This document shows, piece by piece, positions 1 through 7,761 of a DNA stretch of 64,000 nt. Source of the DNA: Caulobacter sp. UNC279MFTsu5.1 (GTDB lineage: Bacteria; Pseudomonadota; Alphaproteobacteria; Caulobacterales; Caulobacteraceae). Below the pieces are notes generated by a model, which worked only from the letters and a program-made list of their open reading frames with translations, was not told the origin of the DNA and searched no databases. The translations under genes were made by a program, and so were the position numbers. Location: positions 1 to 64,000 of the forward strand of contig NZ_FORN01000006.1 in NCBI RefSeq assembly GCF_900114015.1, written 5' to 3'. Each line of letters starts with the position of its first letter. The first letter of the stretch is position 1.

Positions 1-498
1 GATGGAGGCCCCCGACGGGCGGAAGGTTGACGACCCTTCCGGACCGCCTGGGCGATTTCAGCCCAGGCCTGCTGGCTCGATCCGTCTATCCCCGGCGCCG
101 GAGTTTCGTCGCGACCAAGGCGAACCTGCTCCGAACCGACCTGGAACGTCCTTGTGGGACACGACGGACAAGCCTTCCCGCTCGTCCACCCCCGAAGGCC
201 GCATCGGTCGCCGTACTTGCGCCCTCCCCATGCCTTCAGGTGCAAGCAGTATGCGGCCGGTCTGAGGGGGTGAGGACAGATCGGGTCGAGAAAGTTCAAG
301 CTGCTGAAATTGCTGAACTCTGTTCGCTATCCGCCGAGGACAGACGCCCAACCGGGAACGCGCTCTCACGGCAAAGCCTCGGAAAATCGATCCCGGACCA
401 TCGGGTGAGCGCGTGTCCCCATAGTCATCCACGGCGCCGAACGATCATCCCGAACAAAAGCCCGGCCTCCAAGCGCAACGGGCGACTTGGGGAACTAC
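1..498. other. Region with no supportable gene
   Basis: Several open frames cross this stretch on both strands, but their conceptual proteins are low-complexity, rich in Arg, Pro and Gly, and show no recognisable domain or ribosome binding site, as expected of chance frames in GC-rich DNA. A short inverted pair (GTTCA near 290 and TGAAC near 312) is visible but too weak to name. The sequence around 408-420 (GAGCGCGTGTCCCC) recurs near 12237-12250 beside another gene end, so part of this gap may be an intergenic repeat or terminator remnant. Confidence 0.5.
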
Positions 499-1752
499 CT
501 AGCACTCCTCCGCCCGCCGCAGCAGCAGCGCCTTCTCCCGCCGGTTGCCCGCCAGCGCCGCGGCCGCCTCGAACGCCGCGCGGGCCTCGTCGAACCGGCC
601 CAGCTTGGACAGCAGGTCGCCGCGCATGGCGGGCAGCAGGTGGTAGGCCTTCAGTGCCGGCTCGTCGGCCAAGGCCTCGACCATCGCCAGCCCGGCGGCC
701 GGCCCCTCGGCCATGCCCACCGCCACGGCCCGGTTCAGCCTGACCACCGGCGAGGGCGCGACCGCCGTCAGGTCGGCGTAGAGGGCGGCGATGCGCGGCC
801 AGTCGGTGTCGGCCGCCGTCCGCGCCTGGGCGTGGCAGGCGACGATCGCCGCCTGCAGGGCGTAGAAGCCGCTCGCGCCGCCCAGGTCGCGCGCCCGCTT
901 CAGGGCCTTCAGGCCGCGCCGGATCTGCAGCAGGTCCCAGAGGCCGCGATCCTGGTCCAGCATCAGCACCGGCCGGCCCGCCGCGTCGGTCCGCGCCGCC
1001 GTGCGCGAGGCGTTCAGCTCCATCAGGGCCATCAGCCCATGGGCCTCGGGCTCGTCCGGGGCGATGGCGGTCAGCACCCGGCCCAGGCGCAGGGCCTCGT
1101 TGCACAGCTGGGGCCGCTGCCAGTCGTCGCCGCGCGCGGCGGTGTAGCCCTCGTTGAAGATCAGGTAGACGACCTCCAGCACCGAGGCCAGGCGCGCGGA
1201 GCGCTCCTCGCCACGCGGGGTCTCGTAGGCCAGGCCGGAGTCGGACAGGGCGCGCTTGGCCCGCACGATGCGCTGGGCGACCGCGGCCTCGGACAGCAGG
1301 AAGGCCCGGGCGATCTCCTCGGTGGTCAGGCCGCAGACCATCCGCAGGGCCAGGGCCGCACGGGCCTCGCGCGACAGCAGCGGATGGCAGGCGGTGAAGA
1401 TCAGCCGCAGCATCTCGTCGCCGATGTCGTCGTCCAGGGCGGAGTCGAAGTCGGGCATGGCCTGCTGCTCGGCCTCCAGGTCGCGGGCGACCATGCCGTG
1501 CTTGCGCTCCAGCATCGGCCCGCGCCGCAGGCGGTCCAGGGCCCGGCGTTTGGCCGTGGCCATCAGCCAGGCGCCGGGGCGCTCGGGCACGCCGCTGGTG
1601 GGCCAGGTCTCGAGCGCGGCCACCAGGGCGTCCTGGGTCAGTTCCTCGGCCAGGGGCACGTCGCGCAGCATCCTCGCCAGGCTGGTGATCAGCCTGGGGT
1701 GCTCGACCCGCCAGACGGCGAGGACGGCGCGATGGGCGTCGGCGTCGCTCAT
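499..1752 (-). CDS. ECF42-type RNA polymerase sigma factor
   Basis: This 417-residue protein is an extracytoplasmic-function sigma factor with a long C-terminal extension. Sigma region 2 covers about residues 12-80 (HPRLITSLARML, then AWLMATAKRRALDRLRR). Region 4 lies about 110-170 with a helix-turn-helix (GLTTEEIARAFLLSEAAVAQRI). The extension (FNEGYTAARGDDW, then LDQDRGLWD) matches the DUF6596/TPR-like tail typical of the ECF42 group, which replaces a classical anti-sigma factor. It follows the DGPF/YCII gene after 31 bases on the same strand, the genetic pairing usually seen for ECF42. The start is ATG just downstream of the partner gene. Regulon and inducing signal cannot be read from sequence; the tail is known to be needed for activity in studied members. 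Family assignment is firm, function in this organism is inferred. Confidence 0.9.
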   Translation of the reverse strand: MSDADAHRAVLAVWRVEHPRLITSLARMLRDVPLAEELTQDALVAALETWPTSGVPERPGAWLMATAKRRALDRLRRGPMLERKHGMVARDLEAEQQAMPDFDSALDDDIGDEMLRLIFTACHPLLSREARAALALRMVCGLTTEEIARAFLLSEAAVAQRIVRAKRALSDSGLAYETPRGEERSARLASVLEVVYLIFNEGYTAARGDDWQRPQLCNEALRLGRVLTAIAPDEPEAHGLMALMELNASRTAARTDAAGRPVLMLDQDRGLWDLLQIRRGLKALKRARDLGGASGFYALQAAIVACHAQARTAADTDWPRIAALYADLTAVAPSPVVRLNRAVAVGMAEGPAAGLAMVEALADEPALKAYHLLPAMRGDLLSKLGRFDEARAAFEAAAALAGNRREKALLLRRAEEC

Positions 1753-1783
1753 CGACGCCGGCCGGAAGCGACCGAGGCCGCGA

Positions 1784-2143
1784 TCAATGCTCGATCATCG
1801 GACGGATCTCGCACGTCCCCGCCCAGCCCGGCTGGTGGTCCTTGTGCAGCTGCAGGAACTCGACCGCCGACGCGACGGCCTCCTCCTTGCTGGCGAATTC
1901 GAACATCGCATAGCCGCCGATCACCTCCTTGGCCTCGACCATCGGGCCGTCCAGCACGGTGAACTTGCCGTCGGCCGCCAGCGAGACGCGGGCCCCGGCG
2001 TCGATCGGCAGCAGCCCGCCGCCGCCCAGCATCCGGCCGGCCTGGATCTCGCGATTGGCCAGGGTGTTCATCGCCTCGACCAGCTCGGGCGTGGCCTCCG
2101 GCGGGCCGGGGGGCGCGGTGACGATCAAGCACATGTAACGCAT
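1784..2143 (-). CDS. YCII/DGPF-domain protein, partner of the ECF42 sigma factor
   Basis: A 119-residue single-domain protein of the YCII-related (DGPF) family. It begins MRYMCLIVTAPP and carries the diagnostic DGPMVEAKEVIGGYAMFE block at about residues 68-85, corresponding to the DGPFAETKE signature, with the first two acidic/Gly residues kept. The ATG start has a good Shine-Dalgarno (GAGGAG) six bases upstream. It is the first gene of a two-gene unit with the downstream ECF sigma factor. DGPF proteins are conserved next to ECF41/ECF42 factors and are often the target of that sigma factor; their biochemical role is not settled. No signal peptide or membrane segment is present, so it should be cytoplasmic. 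Confidence 0.9.
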   Translation of the reverse strand: MRYMCLIVTAPPGPPEATPELVEAMNTLANREIQAGRMLGGGGLLPIDAGARVSLAADGKFTVLDGPMVEAKEVIGGYAMFEFASKEEAVASAVEFLQLHKDHQPGWAGTCEIRPMIEH

Positions 2144-2350
2144 CTGGGACTCCTCGCTGAAGCGAACCGGGGGCGCCGTCGCCGCCGGACTGTCTCGCTA
2201 TTGAGGACGACGAACCAGTCCTGAACGGATCGACGGGGGCGACGAAGATTTTCGACGACCGCCATCCCACCCAACCTAGGGTCTAGCTTTCCGACGACAT
2301 TCGCGACAGCCTCCGGCCAATTCAGCAACGCTTCAATAAAGGGGCAGTAT

Positions 2351-3169
2351 ATGCGCGTGAAAGTACTTCTCTTGGCCGCGACCATGATGTTTTCGATTTT
2401 CAATCGGTCCGCGGCTCAAATAGCTCCCGGCGACTTCTCGGGCCAGCCGACCTTTGGAACGGTCATCAAGCCCGTTTATCAGTACTGTCAGGTCGACGCG
2501 CCCGGACAGCCCCGAGTGGTGACGCAGGGCGTCTGCGATAACGGGCAATTGAGCCAGGGCGGCGTCAACTTCACGTCCAACTACGACACCGTGACCCAGA
2601 CCAGCCCTTCGGTGACACAGAGCGAGTTCCCCGCCAACGGGGCGAGCCAGGGCGTCGGCGTCCTCGTGAGCGGCCCCTACCAAGATCCGAGATTCCCGAC
2701 CGCGGCCTATTCCGTCGCCACCACCACCCTGCCGCTCTCCGATTTCGCGACCGCCTCTTCGGTGGCCTCGATGAACGCGTCGCTCGGCGGCGAAACGAAC
2801 CGCGCCGTGGCCGCCGAAGCGGTCCTGGGACAGGCGATCACCACCGAGACGAACCGGGCCCGGGCGGCCGAGACGGTCCTGGGACAGGCGATCGTGACCG
2901 AGTCCAACGCCCGCGAAGCGGATGTCGCGCGCCTTTCCTCGCAGTTCAAGGTCGCGACCGCGACCGCCGTGGCGTTGAGCGGCAACGGGTTCATCCCGGG
3001 CAAGCGCCTGAACCTGACGATCAACTACGGGTCCTACGAGGGGAAATCGGCCATGGCCTTCCAGGGCGCCTTCGTCGTCAACGAGAACGCCTACCTCAAT
3101 CTCGGCGTCGCGTCCGGACTGAGCGGCGGCGGAACAGCCTTCCGCACGGGCCTGACCATGGGGTGGTGA
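2351..3169 (+). CDS. Short YadA-like trimeric autotransporter adhesin
   Basis: A 272-residue exported protein. Residues 1-23 form a signal peptide ending near SAAQ. A passenger rich in Gly, Thr and Gln spans about 24-125. A short stalk at about 140-195 contains two near-identical 18-residue units (TNRAVAAEAVLGQAITTE and TNRARAAETVLGQAIVTE) plus a degenerate third, typical of coiled-coil stalks. The last 70 residues (VATATAVALSG...GLTMGW) match the YadA C-terminal membrane anchor: four beta strands, conserved Gly, terminal aromatic residue. ATG start at 2351 with AGGGG seven bases upstream. It converges on the neighbouring gene with only a few bases between the stops. Known trimeric adhesins are far longer, so this is either a minimal member or one with a tiny head; ligand unknown. 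Confidence 0.8.
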   Translation: MRVKVLLLAATMMFSIFNRSAAQIAPGDFSGQPTFGTVIKPVYQYCQVDAPGQPRVVTQGVCDNGQLSQGGVNFTSNYDTVTQTSPSVTQSEFPANGASQGVGVLVSGPYQDPRFPTAAYSVATTTLPLSDFATASSVASMNASLGGETNRAVAAEAVLGQAITTETNRARAAETVLGQAIVTESNAREADVARLSSQFKVATATAVALSGNGFIPGKRLNLTINYGSYEGKSAMAFQGAFVVNENAYLNLGVASGLSGGGTAFRTGLTMGW

Positions 3170-3172
3170 CCC

Positions 3173-4330
3173 CTAGCCCTCGATCACATGCGGCACGAAC
3201 CGCGCCAGGTTCTTGGTAACCACGCTGTCGTCCTCGCGGACGCCGATCCCGGCCGGTTCGTTGCCCACCATCCACGCCCCGACCACCGGCCGCTTGCCGT
3301 CGAACTCAGGCGGCGGGTGGTAGGCCTGGACGATCGCGCCCTCCTGGCCATAGCCCTGGTCGAGCACCGGCTCGTCTCCGCCGACAATCTCGACATTGGC
3401 CCCTTCGCGCGAGAACAGCGGCTTTCTCACGAACCGCCCGCCCAGGGCCGAGGCCGCCGGGTCGCCCTCGAAATAGGCCTCCAGCAGGTTGGGGTGGCCG
3501 CGGTGGCGCTCCCACAGCAGCGGCAGGACGCCCTTGTTGGACAGGATCGCCTTCCACGGCGGCTCGATCCAGCGGACCTGGGCGGTGTTCAGGTGCGCGG
3601 CGTAGGGCTCGCGCAGCATGAATTCCCACGGATAGAGCTTGAACGCCGCCTGCAGGACGAAGCCCTCCAGGTCGACGAACTGGCCCTCCTCGTTCAGGCC
3701 GATGTGGTCCATGGCCACGAACTTGGGCTCGACCCCGGCCTGCAAGGCCAGATCCTCGAGGAAGCGCACGGTCTGGCGGTCCTCGACCGCGTCCTCGTCG
3801 CTGGCGAAGTGGACGAAGCCGCCTGTGGGGAACAGGATCTTGAACCGGTCGCGCAGGGCCTCGAACAGGCTGTTGAACTGGTCGGCGTTGGCGGGAAAGG
3901 TCCCATTGGCGATCAGCTCCTCCAGCCACAACCACTGGAAGGTGGCGGCCTCGAAGACGCTGGTCGGGGTGTCGGCGTTGTATTCGTAGAGCTTCGGCTT
4001 TGACTTGCCGTCATAGCCGAAGTCGAAGCGGCCGTAGAGCGACGGCGACTTGGCGCGCCAGGAAGCGGCGACGAAGTCGCGGTGCGCCTCCGGGATCGCC
4101 AGCCGTTCCATCAGCGCCTGGCTCCCGACGACCTCGTCGACTAGGTCCAAGCATAGGTCGTGGAGCTCGGCCGCGGCCGGCTCCAGGTCCTGCTCCACCT
4201 GCTCCAGGGTGAAGGCGTAGGCCACGCTCTCGTCCCAATAGGCCTGGCCTTCGGTGTGGTGATAGACGAACCCGACCGCCTCGGCCTTGGCCTGCCAGTC
4301 GGGACGCGGGGTCAGCGTGAGGCGGCGCAC
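3173..4330 (-). CDS. yjfC: Glutathionylspermidine-synthase-like ATP-grasp enzyme (YjfC/YgiC type)
   Basis: A 385-residue protein matching the glutathionylspermidine synthase preATP-grasp/ATP-grasp family seen in E. coli YjfC and YgiC. Recognisable blocks are FDFGYDGKSKPKLYEYNADTP near residue 103, SDEDAVEDRQTVRFLEDLA near 175, LSNKGVLPLLWERHRGHPNLL near 270 and FVRKPLFSREGANVEIV near 300, the latter holding the nucleotide-binding Lys/Arg and Glu/Asn residues. The GTG start overlaps the last base of the preceding pspA-like stop codon (TAGTG), so translation is coupled. It is the last gene of the minus-strand arm. The family ligates an amine to a peptide carboxylate, but YjfC/YgiC lack the amidase half of true bifunctional Gsp synthase and their substrate is not established. 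Assignment to family is strong; substrate is inference. Confidence 0.88.
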   Translation of the reverse strand: MRRLTLTPRPDWQAKAEAVGFVYHHTEGQAYWDESVAYAFTLEQVEQDLEPAAAELHDLCLDLVDEVVGSQALMERLAIPEAHRDFVAASWRAKSPSLYGRFDFGYDGKSKPKLYEYNADTPTSVFEAATFQWLWLEELIANGTFPANADQFNSLFEALRDRFKILFPTGGFVHFASDEDAVEDRQTVRFLEDLALQAGVEPKFVAMDHIGLNEEGQFVDLEGFVLQAAFKLYPWEFMLREPYAAHLNTAQVRWIEPPWKAILSNKGVLPLLWERHRGHPNLLEAYFEGDPAASALGGRFVRKPLFSREGANVEIVGGDEPVLDQGYGQEGAIVQAYHPPPEFDGKRPVVGAWMVGNEPAGIGVREDDSVVTKNLARFVPHVIEG

Positions 4331-5064
4331 TATTCGGTCTTGCCGCCGTCGCCGGCCTTCTGCTCGATCTGCAGCGGCGGGGCGGCCGGGGCCAGGCGGG
4401 CCAGGATGTCGTCGGCGCTGGACTGGCCGGGCAGGATGCCGGCCAGGCGCAGCTTCTCGTCGAGATCGGCGCCGGTGCGGCGGTCTTCCAGCTCGCCGGC
4501 CGCCTTGATCCTCTCGCCGCGGATCGCCTGGCGCTCCTTGATGCGGGCCAGGCTGTCGGCGGCCGAGCCGAGCGCCGCGCCGGCGCCGGCGCCGCGCGCC
4601 GAGACGGCGGCCTGGGCCTTTTGGACGCTCTCGTTGACCTTCACGACCTCGACTTCGCGACGCAGGGTCTCGATGCGGCGGTCGGTGGCGGTGATGGCCT
4701 GGTGCAGTTGGTCCTCGGCGGCGCGCATGTCGCCGATCTGCGGCTCCTTCAGCGCGATGTCCTGCTCGAGGTCGGCGATGCGCTGGGCCACCTGGCGGGC
4801 CAGGTCCATGTCGCCCTTGGCGACGGCGGCGCGGGCCGAACTCTCGTATTTCACGACCTGGTCGCGGAAGCCGGCGACCTCTTTCTCCAGGATACGGCGG
4901 CGGGCGACCAGCGTGGCCATGTCGTCGCGGGCCTTGCCCTGGGCGGTGTCGGCGTCGCGGATTTCCTGGTCGAGGATGCGCAGGGCGTTGGCGTCGACGA
5001 CGGCGGCCGTGGCTTCGTGCGCGCCGGCGCGACCCAGGGTGAACAGCTTGTTCCAGATGGACAT
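4330..5064 (-). CDS. yjfJ: PspA/IM30 family membrane-stress protein (YjfJ type)
   Basis: A 244-residue, almost wholly alpha-helical protein. It starts MSIWNKLFTLGR, an amphipathic N-terminal helix typical for PspA-type membrane binding, and continues with long heptad-rich coiled coils (about residues 25-200), including IRDADTAQGKARDDMATLVA and QVAQRIADLEQDIALKEPQ. PspA/IM30/Vipp1 proteins are bacterial ESCRT-III relatives that polymerise on the inner membrane under envelope stress. The C-terminal 40 residues are Ala/Pro-rich and replace the usual short tail. It sits between the DUF2170 gene (78-base gap holding a hairpin) and the overlapping ATP-grasp gene. No pspF or pspBC gene is nearby, so it is the YjfJ lineage rather than classical PspA. 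Confidence 0.9.
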   Translation of the reverse strand: MSIWNKLFTLGRAGAHEATAAVVDANALRILDQEIRDADTAQGKARDDMATLVARRRILEKEVAGFRDQVVKYESSARAAVAKGDMDLARQVAQRIADLEQDIALKEPQIGDMRAAEDQLHQAITATDRRIETLRREVEVVKVNESVQKAQAAVSARGAGAGAALGSAADSLARIKERQAIRGERIKAAGELEDRRTGADLDEKLRLAGILPGQSSADDILARLAPAAPPLQIEQKAGDGGKTE

Positions 5065-5087
5065 GAGGGGTCTCCGAGGATCGGGAA

Positions 5088-5131
5088 GCGCAATAGCCGA
5101 AAGTGGATACCGGTTTCGGCGGCTATTGCGC
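5088..5131. repeat. Intra-operon palindromic repeat with AAAGTGG-ACCGGTT core
   Basis: Perfect 12-bp arms at 5088-5099 (GCGCAATAGCCG) and 5120-5131 flank a loop containing AAAGTGGATACCGGTT (5100-5115). The same 16-mer with one change is found at 59188-59203 after fliP, so this is a dispersed element. Lying between the DUF2170 stop and the pspA-like start, its RNA hairpin could adjust the ratio of the two transcripts. Confidence 0.75.
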
Positions 5132-5142
5132 GTCGAAAAAAG

Positions 5143-5574
5143 TTAGGCGGCGGCGGGGGTGAAGGACGAGCGCAGGTCGGACGCGGCCTCGATGGCGTTC
5201 TGCGCCAGGACCCGCAGCTCGATCAGGATGTCGTCCAGCGACGAGCTCGGCGACAGCTCGCCGAACAGCTCGTAATAGTCGCGGCCGTTCACCGCGCTGA
5301 TGCCGAAGTTCGACAGCGGCACCAGCTTCTGGGCCTTGAGCAGGAATTCGTTGAAGGCGTGGCGGTCGGCCTGTTCGTCGACCGGCCACAGCAGCACCGA
5401 GGCGGCGATCTGCTGGTCGCTGACGCTGACGAAGATCTCCAGGTCGCCGTGGTCGTGCATGGTCACCAGCAGGATCGGATCGGTTCCCTCGACCACGCGG
5501 GCCGTCATGGCGTCGCTGAAGCCGTCGGAAAGCGCCGTCTTCAGCGAGCGAACAGTCCAGGCGGGGGTCGTCAT
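5143..5574 (-). CDS. yjfI: DUF2170 family protein (YjfI type)
   Basis: A 143-residue acidic, soluble protein of the DUF2170 family. The core at about residues 25-115 (LVTMHDHGDLEIFVSVSDQQ, SVLLWPVDEQADRHAFNEFL, LSNFGISAVNGRDYYELFGEL) matches E. coli YjfI, which heads the yjfIJKLMC cluster. ATG start with AGGAG eleven bases upstream. It is first in the minus-strand arm, followed by the PspA-like and ATP-grasp genes, and faces the DUF2491 gene across a divergent promoter region. Its biochemical role is unknown; the constant company of a PspA homologue implies a cytoplasmic regulator or adaptor of that stress system. Confidence 0.85.
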   Translation of the reverse strand: MTTPAWTVRSLKTALSDGFSDAMTARVVEGTDPILLVTMHDHGDLEIFVSVSDQQIAASVLLWPVDEQADRHAFNEFLLKAQKLVPLSNFGISAVNGRDYYELFGELSPSSSLDDILIELRVLAQNAIEAASDLRSSFTPAAA

Positions 5575-5773
5575 CGGGCGGTGTCTCCTCGGGAGCGTGT
5601 CTTTTGGGGGCGAACCCGTCTTGGGGCCGTTTCATACTAGATGGGCGAACGAACGCCAGTCGTCGAGAGCGCAACCTTACGTGCGCGGATGACAAGTTGG
5701 TAATCCCCTTCCCTCTTTTGTCGCCGGGTTCGACGTCGTACATGTGACGCGAGTTTCGCAAGCCGGGTCGTTC
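5575..5773. promoter_or_regulatory. Divergent promoter region of the split yjf-like module
   Basis: This 199-base gap separates the outward-facing first genes of the two arms (DUF2170 leftwards, DUF2491 rightwards), so promoters for all six genes should lie here or overlap it. It is AT-richer than the flanking genes around 5690-5730. I cannot identify a specific sigma-factor or operator sequence with confidence. Confidence 0.5.
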
Positions 5774-6427
5774 ATGTTCAGCAAGCTCTTCGGCCGCAAG
5801 GACGCAAGCCCCGCCTCGGCCCTGCCGGCGATCCGCAATGTCACCCTGGGCCGCACGGTCTGGTTGGATAGTCTGGCCTGGCGGCGCCTGGGCGACGACC
5901 TGAAGTTCGCGCTCGACACCGATACGCTGGAAATCACCGCCCAGGGCCTGGTCGAGCTGCGCGAGGGCGGCTTCGTCCACCGGTTCTACACCGACGACAA
6001 CATCATGTTCCAAGCCGTCTCGGATGATCGCGACGGCCAGCGGGTCACCGACATCACGCTGTTCATCCCGTGGGACAGCGCCTATCCGGGCGGCCGGGCC
6101 GACGAGGAGGCCTGGGCCAGGCGGCTGCGGGCGCGCACCTTCACCGGTCCGGGCCTGCCCGAATACCGCCGCGACTGGTTCGGCGACGAGGCCGAGAGCC
6201 AGGAGCCGGTCAGCTTCTGGGAAGACGTCCACGACGACCGCGACGGGATCCCCGATCGGCGGATCTTCCAGACCTGCATGCTGTTCTCCCGCGATCTGCC
6301 GGGCGACGGCCGCGAGCTTCTGCTGGCCATCCAGCAGGAGAACGAGAACGAGGACCTCCGCCAGCGCGAAGTCTCGTTCGAAATCATGATCGGCGTGGCC
6401 TTGGGCGTCGGCGAATTCCGGGCCTAG
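5774..6427 (+). CDS. yjfK: DUF2491 family protein (YjfK type)
   Basis: A 217-residue protein that starts MFSKLFGRKDASPAS, a basic N-terminus shared by YjfK-type DUF2491 proteins. Conserved blocks are PAIRNVTLGRTVWLDSLAWRR (about 19-39), ITAQGLVELREGGFVHRFY (about 54-72), NIMFQAVSDD and the C-terminal RQREVSFEIMIGVAL. A GTG ten codons upstream (5744) is also in frame, but the ATG at 5774 gives the family-typical N-terminus. First gene of the plus-strand arm, followed after 28 bases by the DUF350 gene. E. coli YjfK is encoded next to the PspA-like YjfJ. No signal peptide or clear membrane span, so probably cytoplasmic. Molecular function not established. Confidence 0.85.
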   Translation: MFSKLFGRKDASPASALPAIRNVTLGRTVWLDSLAWRRLGDDLKFALDTDTLEITAQGLVELREGGFVHRFYTDDNIMFQAVSDDRDGQRVTDITLFIPWDSAYPGGRADEEAWARRLRARTFTGPGLPEYRRDWFGDEAESQEPVSFWEDVHDDRDGIPDRRIFQTCMLFSRDLPGDGRELLLAIQQENENEDLRQREVSFEIMIGVALGVGEFRA

Positions 6428-6455
6428 GCCCACAAACCGCTTTAGGGGGAAAGAC

Positions 6456-6866
6456 ATGGATCTGCACGGATTTGGCGCCAGCGCCCTGGCCTTCGTGGTG
6501 GCCTTCGTCGCCGCTGGCCTGTTCACGGTGATCTTCAAGGTCGTCTACCAGTGGGTGACGCCATACAACGAGGGCAAGCTGATCCGCGAGGGCAATGTCG
6601 CCGCGGCCCTGGCCCTGGGCGGGGCCCTGGTCGGCTACGTGCTGCCCCTGGCCTCGGCGCTCAGCAACACCGTATCGCTGATCGAGTTCTGCGCCTGGGC
6701 GGCCCTGGCCGGCGTGCTGCAGATCGCCGCCTTCACCCTGGTGCGGATGGTGGTGATGAAGGACGTCGCCGCCCGGATCGAGAAGGGCGAGATCGCCGCC
6801 GGCGTCTATCTGCTGAGCATCTCCCTGGCGGTCGGCGTGCTGAACGCCGCCTGCATGACGGCCTGA
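6456..6866 (+). CDS. yjfL: DUF350 inner-membrane protein (YjfL type)
   Basis: A 136-residue integral membrane protein with four predicted hydrophobic helices at about 8-30, 48-72, 78-100 and 114-134. The EGKLIREGNVAAALALGGALVGY block at about 40-62 is the hallmark of DUF350 (two such half-repeats make the domain). ATG start with AGGGGG nine bases upstream. It lies between the DUF2491 and DUF1190 genes in the same order as yjfK-yjfL-yjfM in E. coli. Family members are predicted membrane partners in PspA-linked stress loci; transport or channel activity has been suggested but I cannot support it from sequence. Confidence 0.88.
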   Translation: MDLHGFGASALAFVVAFVAAGLFTVIFKVVYQWVTPYNEGKLIREGNVAAALALGGALVGYVLPLASALSNTVSLIEFCAWAALAGVLQIAAFTLVRMVVMKDVAARIEKGEIAAGVYLLSISLAVGVLNAACMTA

Positions 6867-6874
6867 GGCGCGCC

Positions 6875-7501
6875 ATGACCCATCAGCCCTCCCCTCCGCG
6901 CCGCCGCCTGCGTTCCAGCGGCCTGGCCTTGACCGGCCTGATGGCCGGCACGGCGATCTCGGTCAGCGCCTGCGACGATCCCGGCACGGCCACCCAGTGG
7001 GGCGACCCGCCGGCCGCTTCGCGCGAGGTCGACGCCAAGACCTACGCCAGCCTGGCCGACTGCAAGAGCTCCGGCGACATGACCGCCGAGCAATGCCAGA
7101 CGGCCTATGACCAGGCCCAGAAGGACAGCGCCGCCAACGCCCCCAAGTTCAGCGACCAGCAGACCTGCGAGGAGCGCTACGGCGTCTCCCAGTGCGTGCC
7201 GCGCAACGACAACAACGGCGGCAGCTTCTTCACTCCGCTGCTGACCGGCTTCATCGTCGGCCAGGCGCTGAACAACATGGGCGGCGGCTACTACGGCGCG
7301 CCGATGTACCGCGACCGCGAGGGGACCTATTACGGCGGCTCGGGGTATCCGCTGTCGCGCGACTACGTCACCGGCCGCACCCGCGTGCGCACCGACACCT
7401 TCAACGCCCCGGAGATGCGCGCCCCGGCCCGCGTCCAGACCCGCAGCGCGGTGATCTCGCGCGGCGGCTTCGGCGGCGGCGGTCGCGCGTTCGGGGGGTA
7501 A
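6875..7501 (+). CDS. yjfM: DUF1190 family lipoprotein-like envelope protein (YjfM/YgiB type)
   Basis: A 208-residue exported protein. After a basic N-terminus (PPRRRLRSS) a hydrophobic segment ends at SVSAC near residue 29, plausible as a lipobox. The middle part has paired Cys blocks (DCKSSGDMTAEQCQTAYDQA and CEERYGVSQCVPR) diagnostic of DUF1190. The tail is Gly/Tyr/Arg-rich (NNMGGGYYGAPMY, then GGFGGGGRAFGG). The ATG at 6875 lies eight bases after the previous stop; an in-frame extension further upstream overlaps the DUF350 gene and looks like a shadow frame. YgiB, another DUF1190 protein, is encoded next to the ATP-grasp YgiC in E. coli, supporting a functional link with the YjfC-type enzyme here. 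An intrinsic terminator follows at once. Confidence 0.87.
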   Translation: MTHQPSPPRRRLRSSGLALTGLMAGTAISVSACDDPGTATQWGDPPAASREVDAKTYASLADCKSSGDMTAEQCQTAYDQAQKDSAANAPKFSDQQTCEERYGVSQCVPRNDNNGGSFFTPLLTGFIVGQALNNMGGGYYGAPMYRDREGTYYGGSGYPLSRDYVTGRTRVRTDTFNAPEMRAPARVQTRSAVISRGGFGGGGRAFGG

Positions 7502-7508
7502 GTCCATT

Positions 7509-7550
7509 CGTCTTCCTCCGCTTTTATGCGGGGGAGGACGGCGTTTTTTT
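7509..7550 (+). terminator. Intrinsic terminator of the yjfKLM-like operon
   Basis: A 13-bp stem (7509-7521 with 7528-7540, two G-U pairs, loop TTTTAT) is followed by GCG and seven T residues at 7544-7550. This is the clearest rho-independent terminator in the window and sits eight bases after the DUF1190 stop codon. Confidence 0.85.
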
Positions 7551-7590
7551 CTCGCGAGCGCCCGGCGCCGCGAACGGCCTCGAACCGGAC

Positions 7591-7618
7591 TGTAAACCAT
7601 TGTAAATTTGACTGTACA
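7591..7618 (+). promoter_or_regulatory. Tandem TGTAAA-type direct repeats upstream of an OmpR-family regulator
   Basis: TGTAAA occurs at 7591 and 7601 and TGTACA at 7613, a roughly one-helical-turn periodicity, in a short AT-rich stretch 145-170 bases before the response-regulator start. OmpR-family regulators bind direct repeats spaced 10-11 bp, so this is a candidate autoregulatory site. Binding itself is inference. Confidence 0.45.
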
Positions 7619-7761
7619 ACCGGAGCGGACGGCGCATGGGCGCGTTACGCTGCGCAGCGCGGATGGCCGCCTTGATCCTCCCCCTGGACAGCGTCCCGCC
7701 GCCGCGCGCCCCGCGCCCCCATCCGCGGGGCGCGCGAGTTATCTTGGTTGCAAGTGAACGC

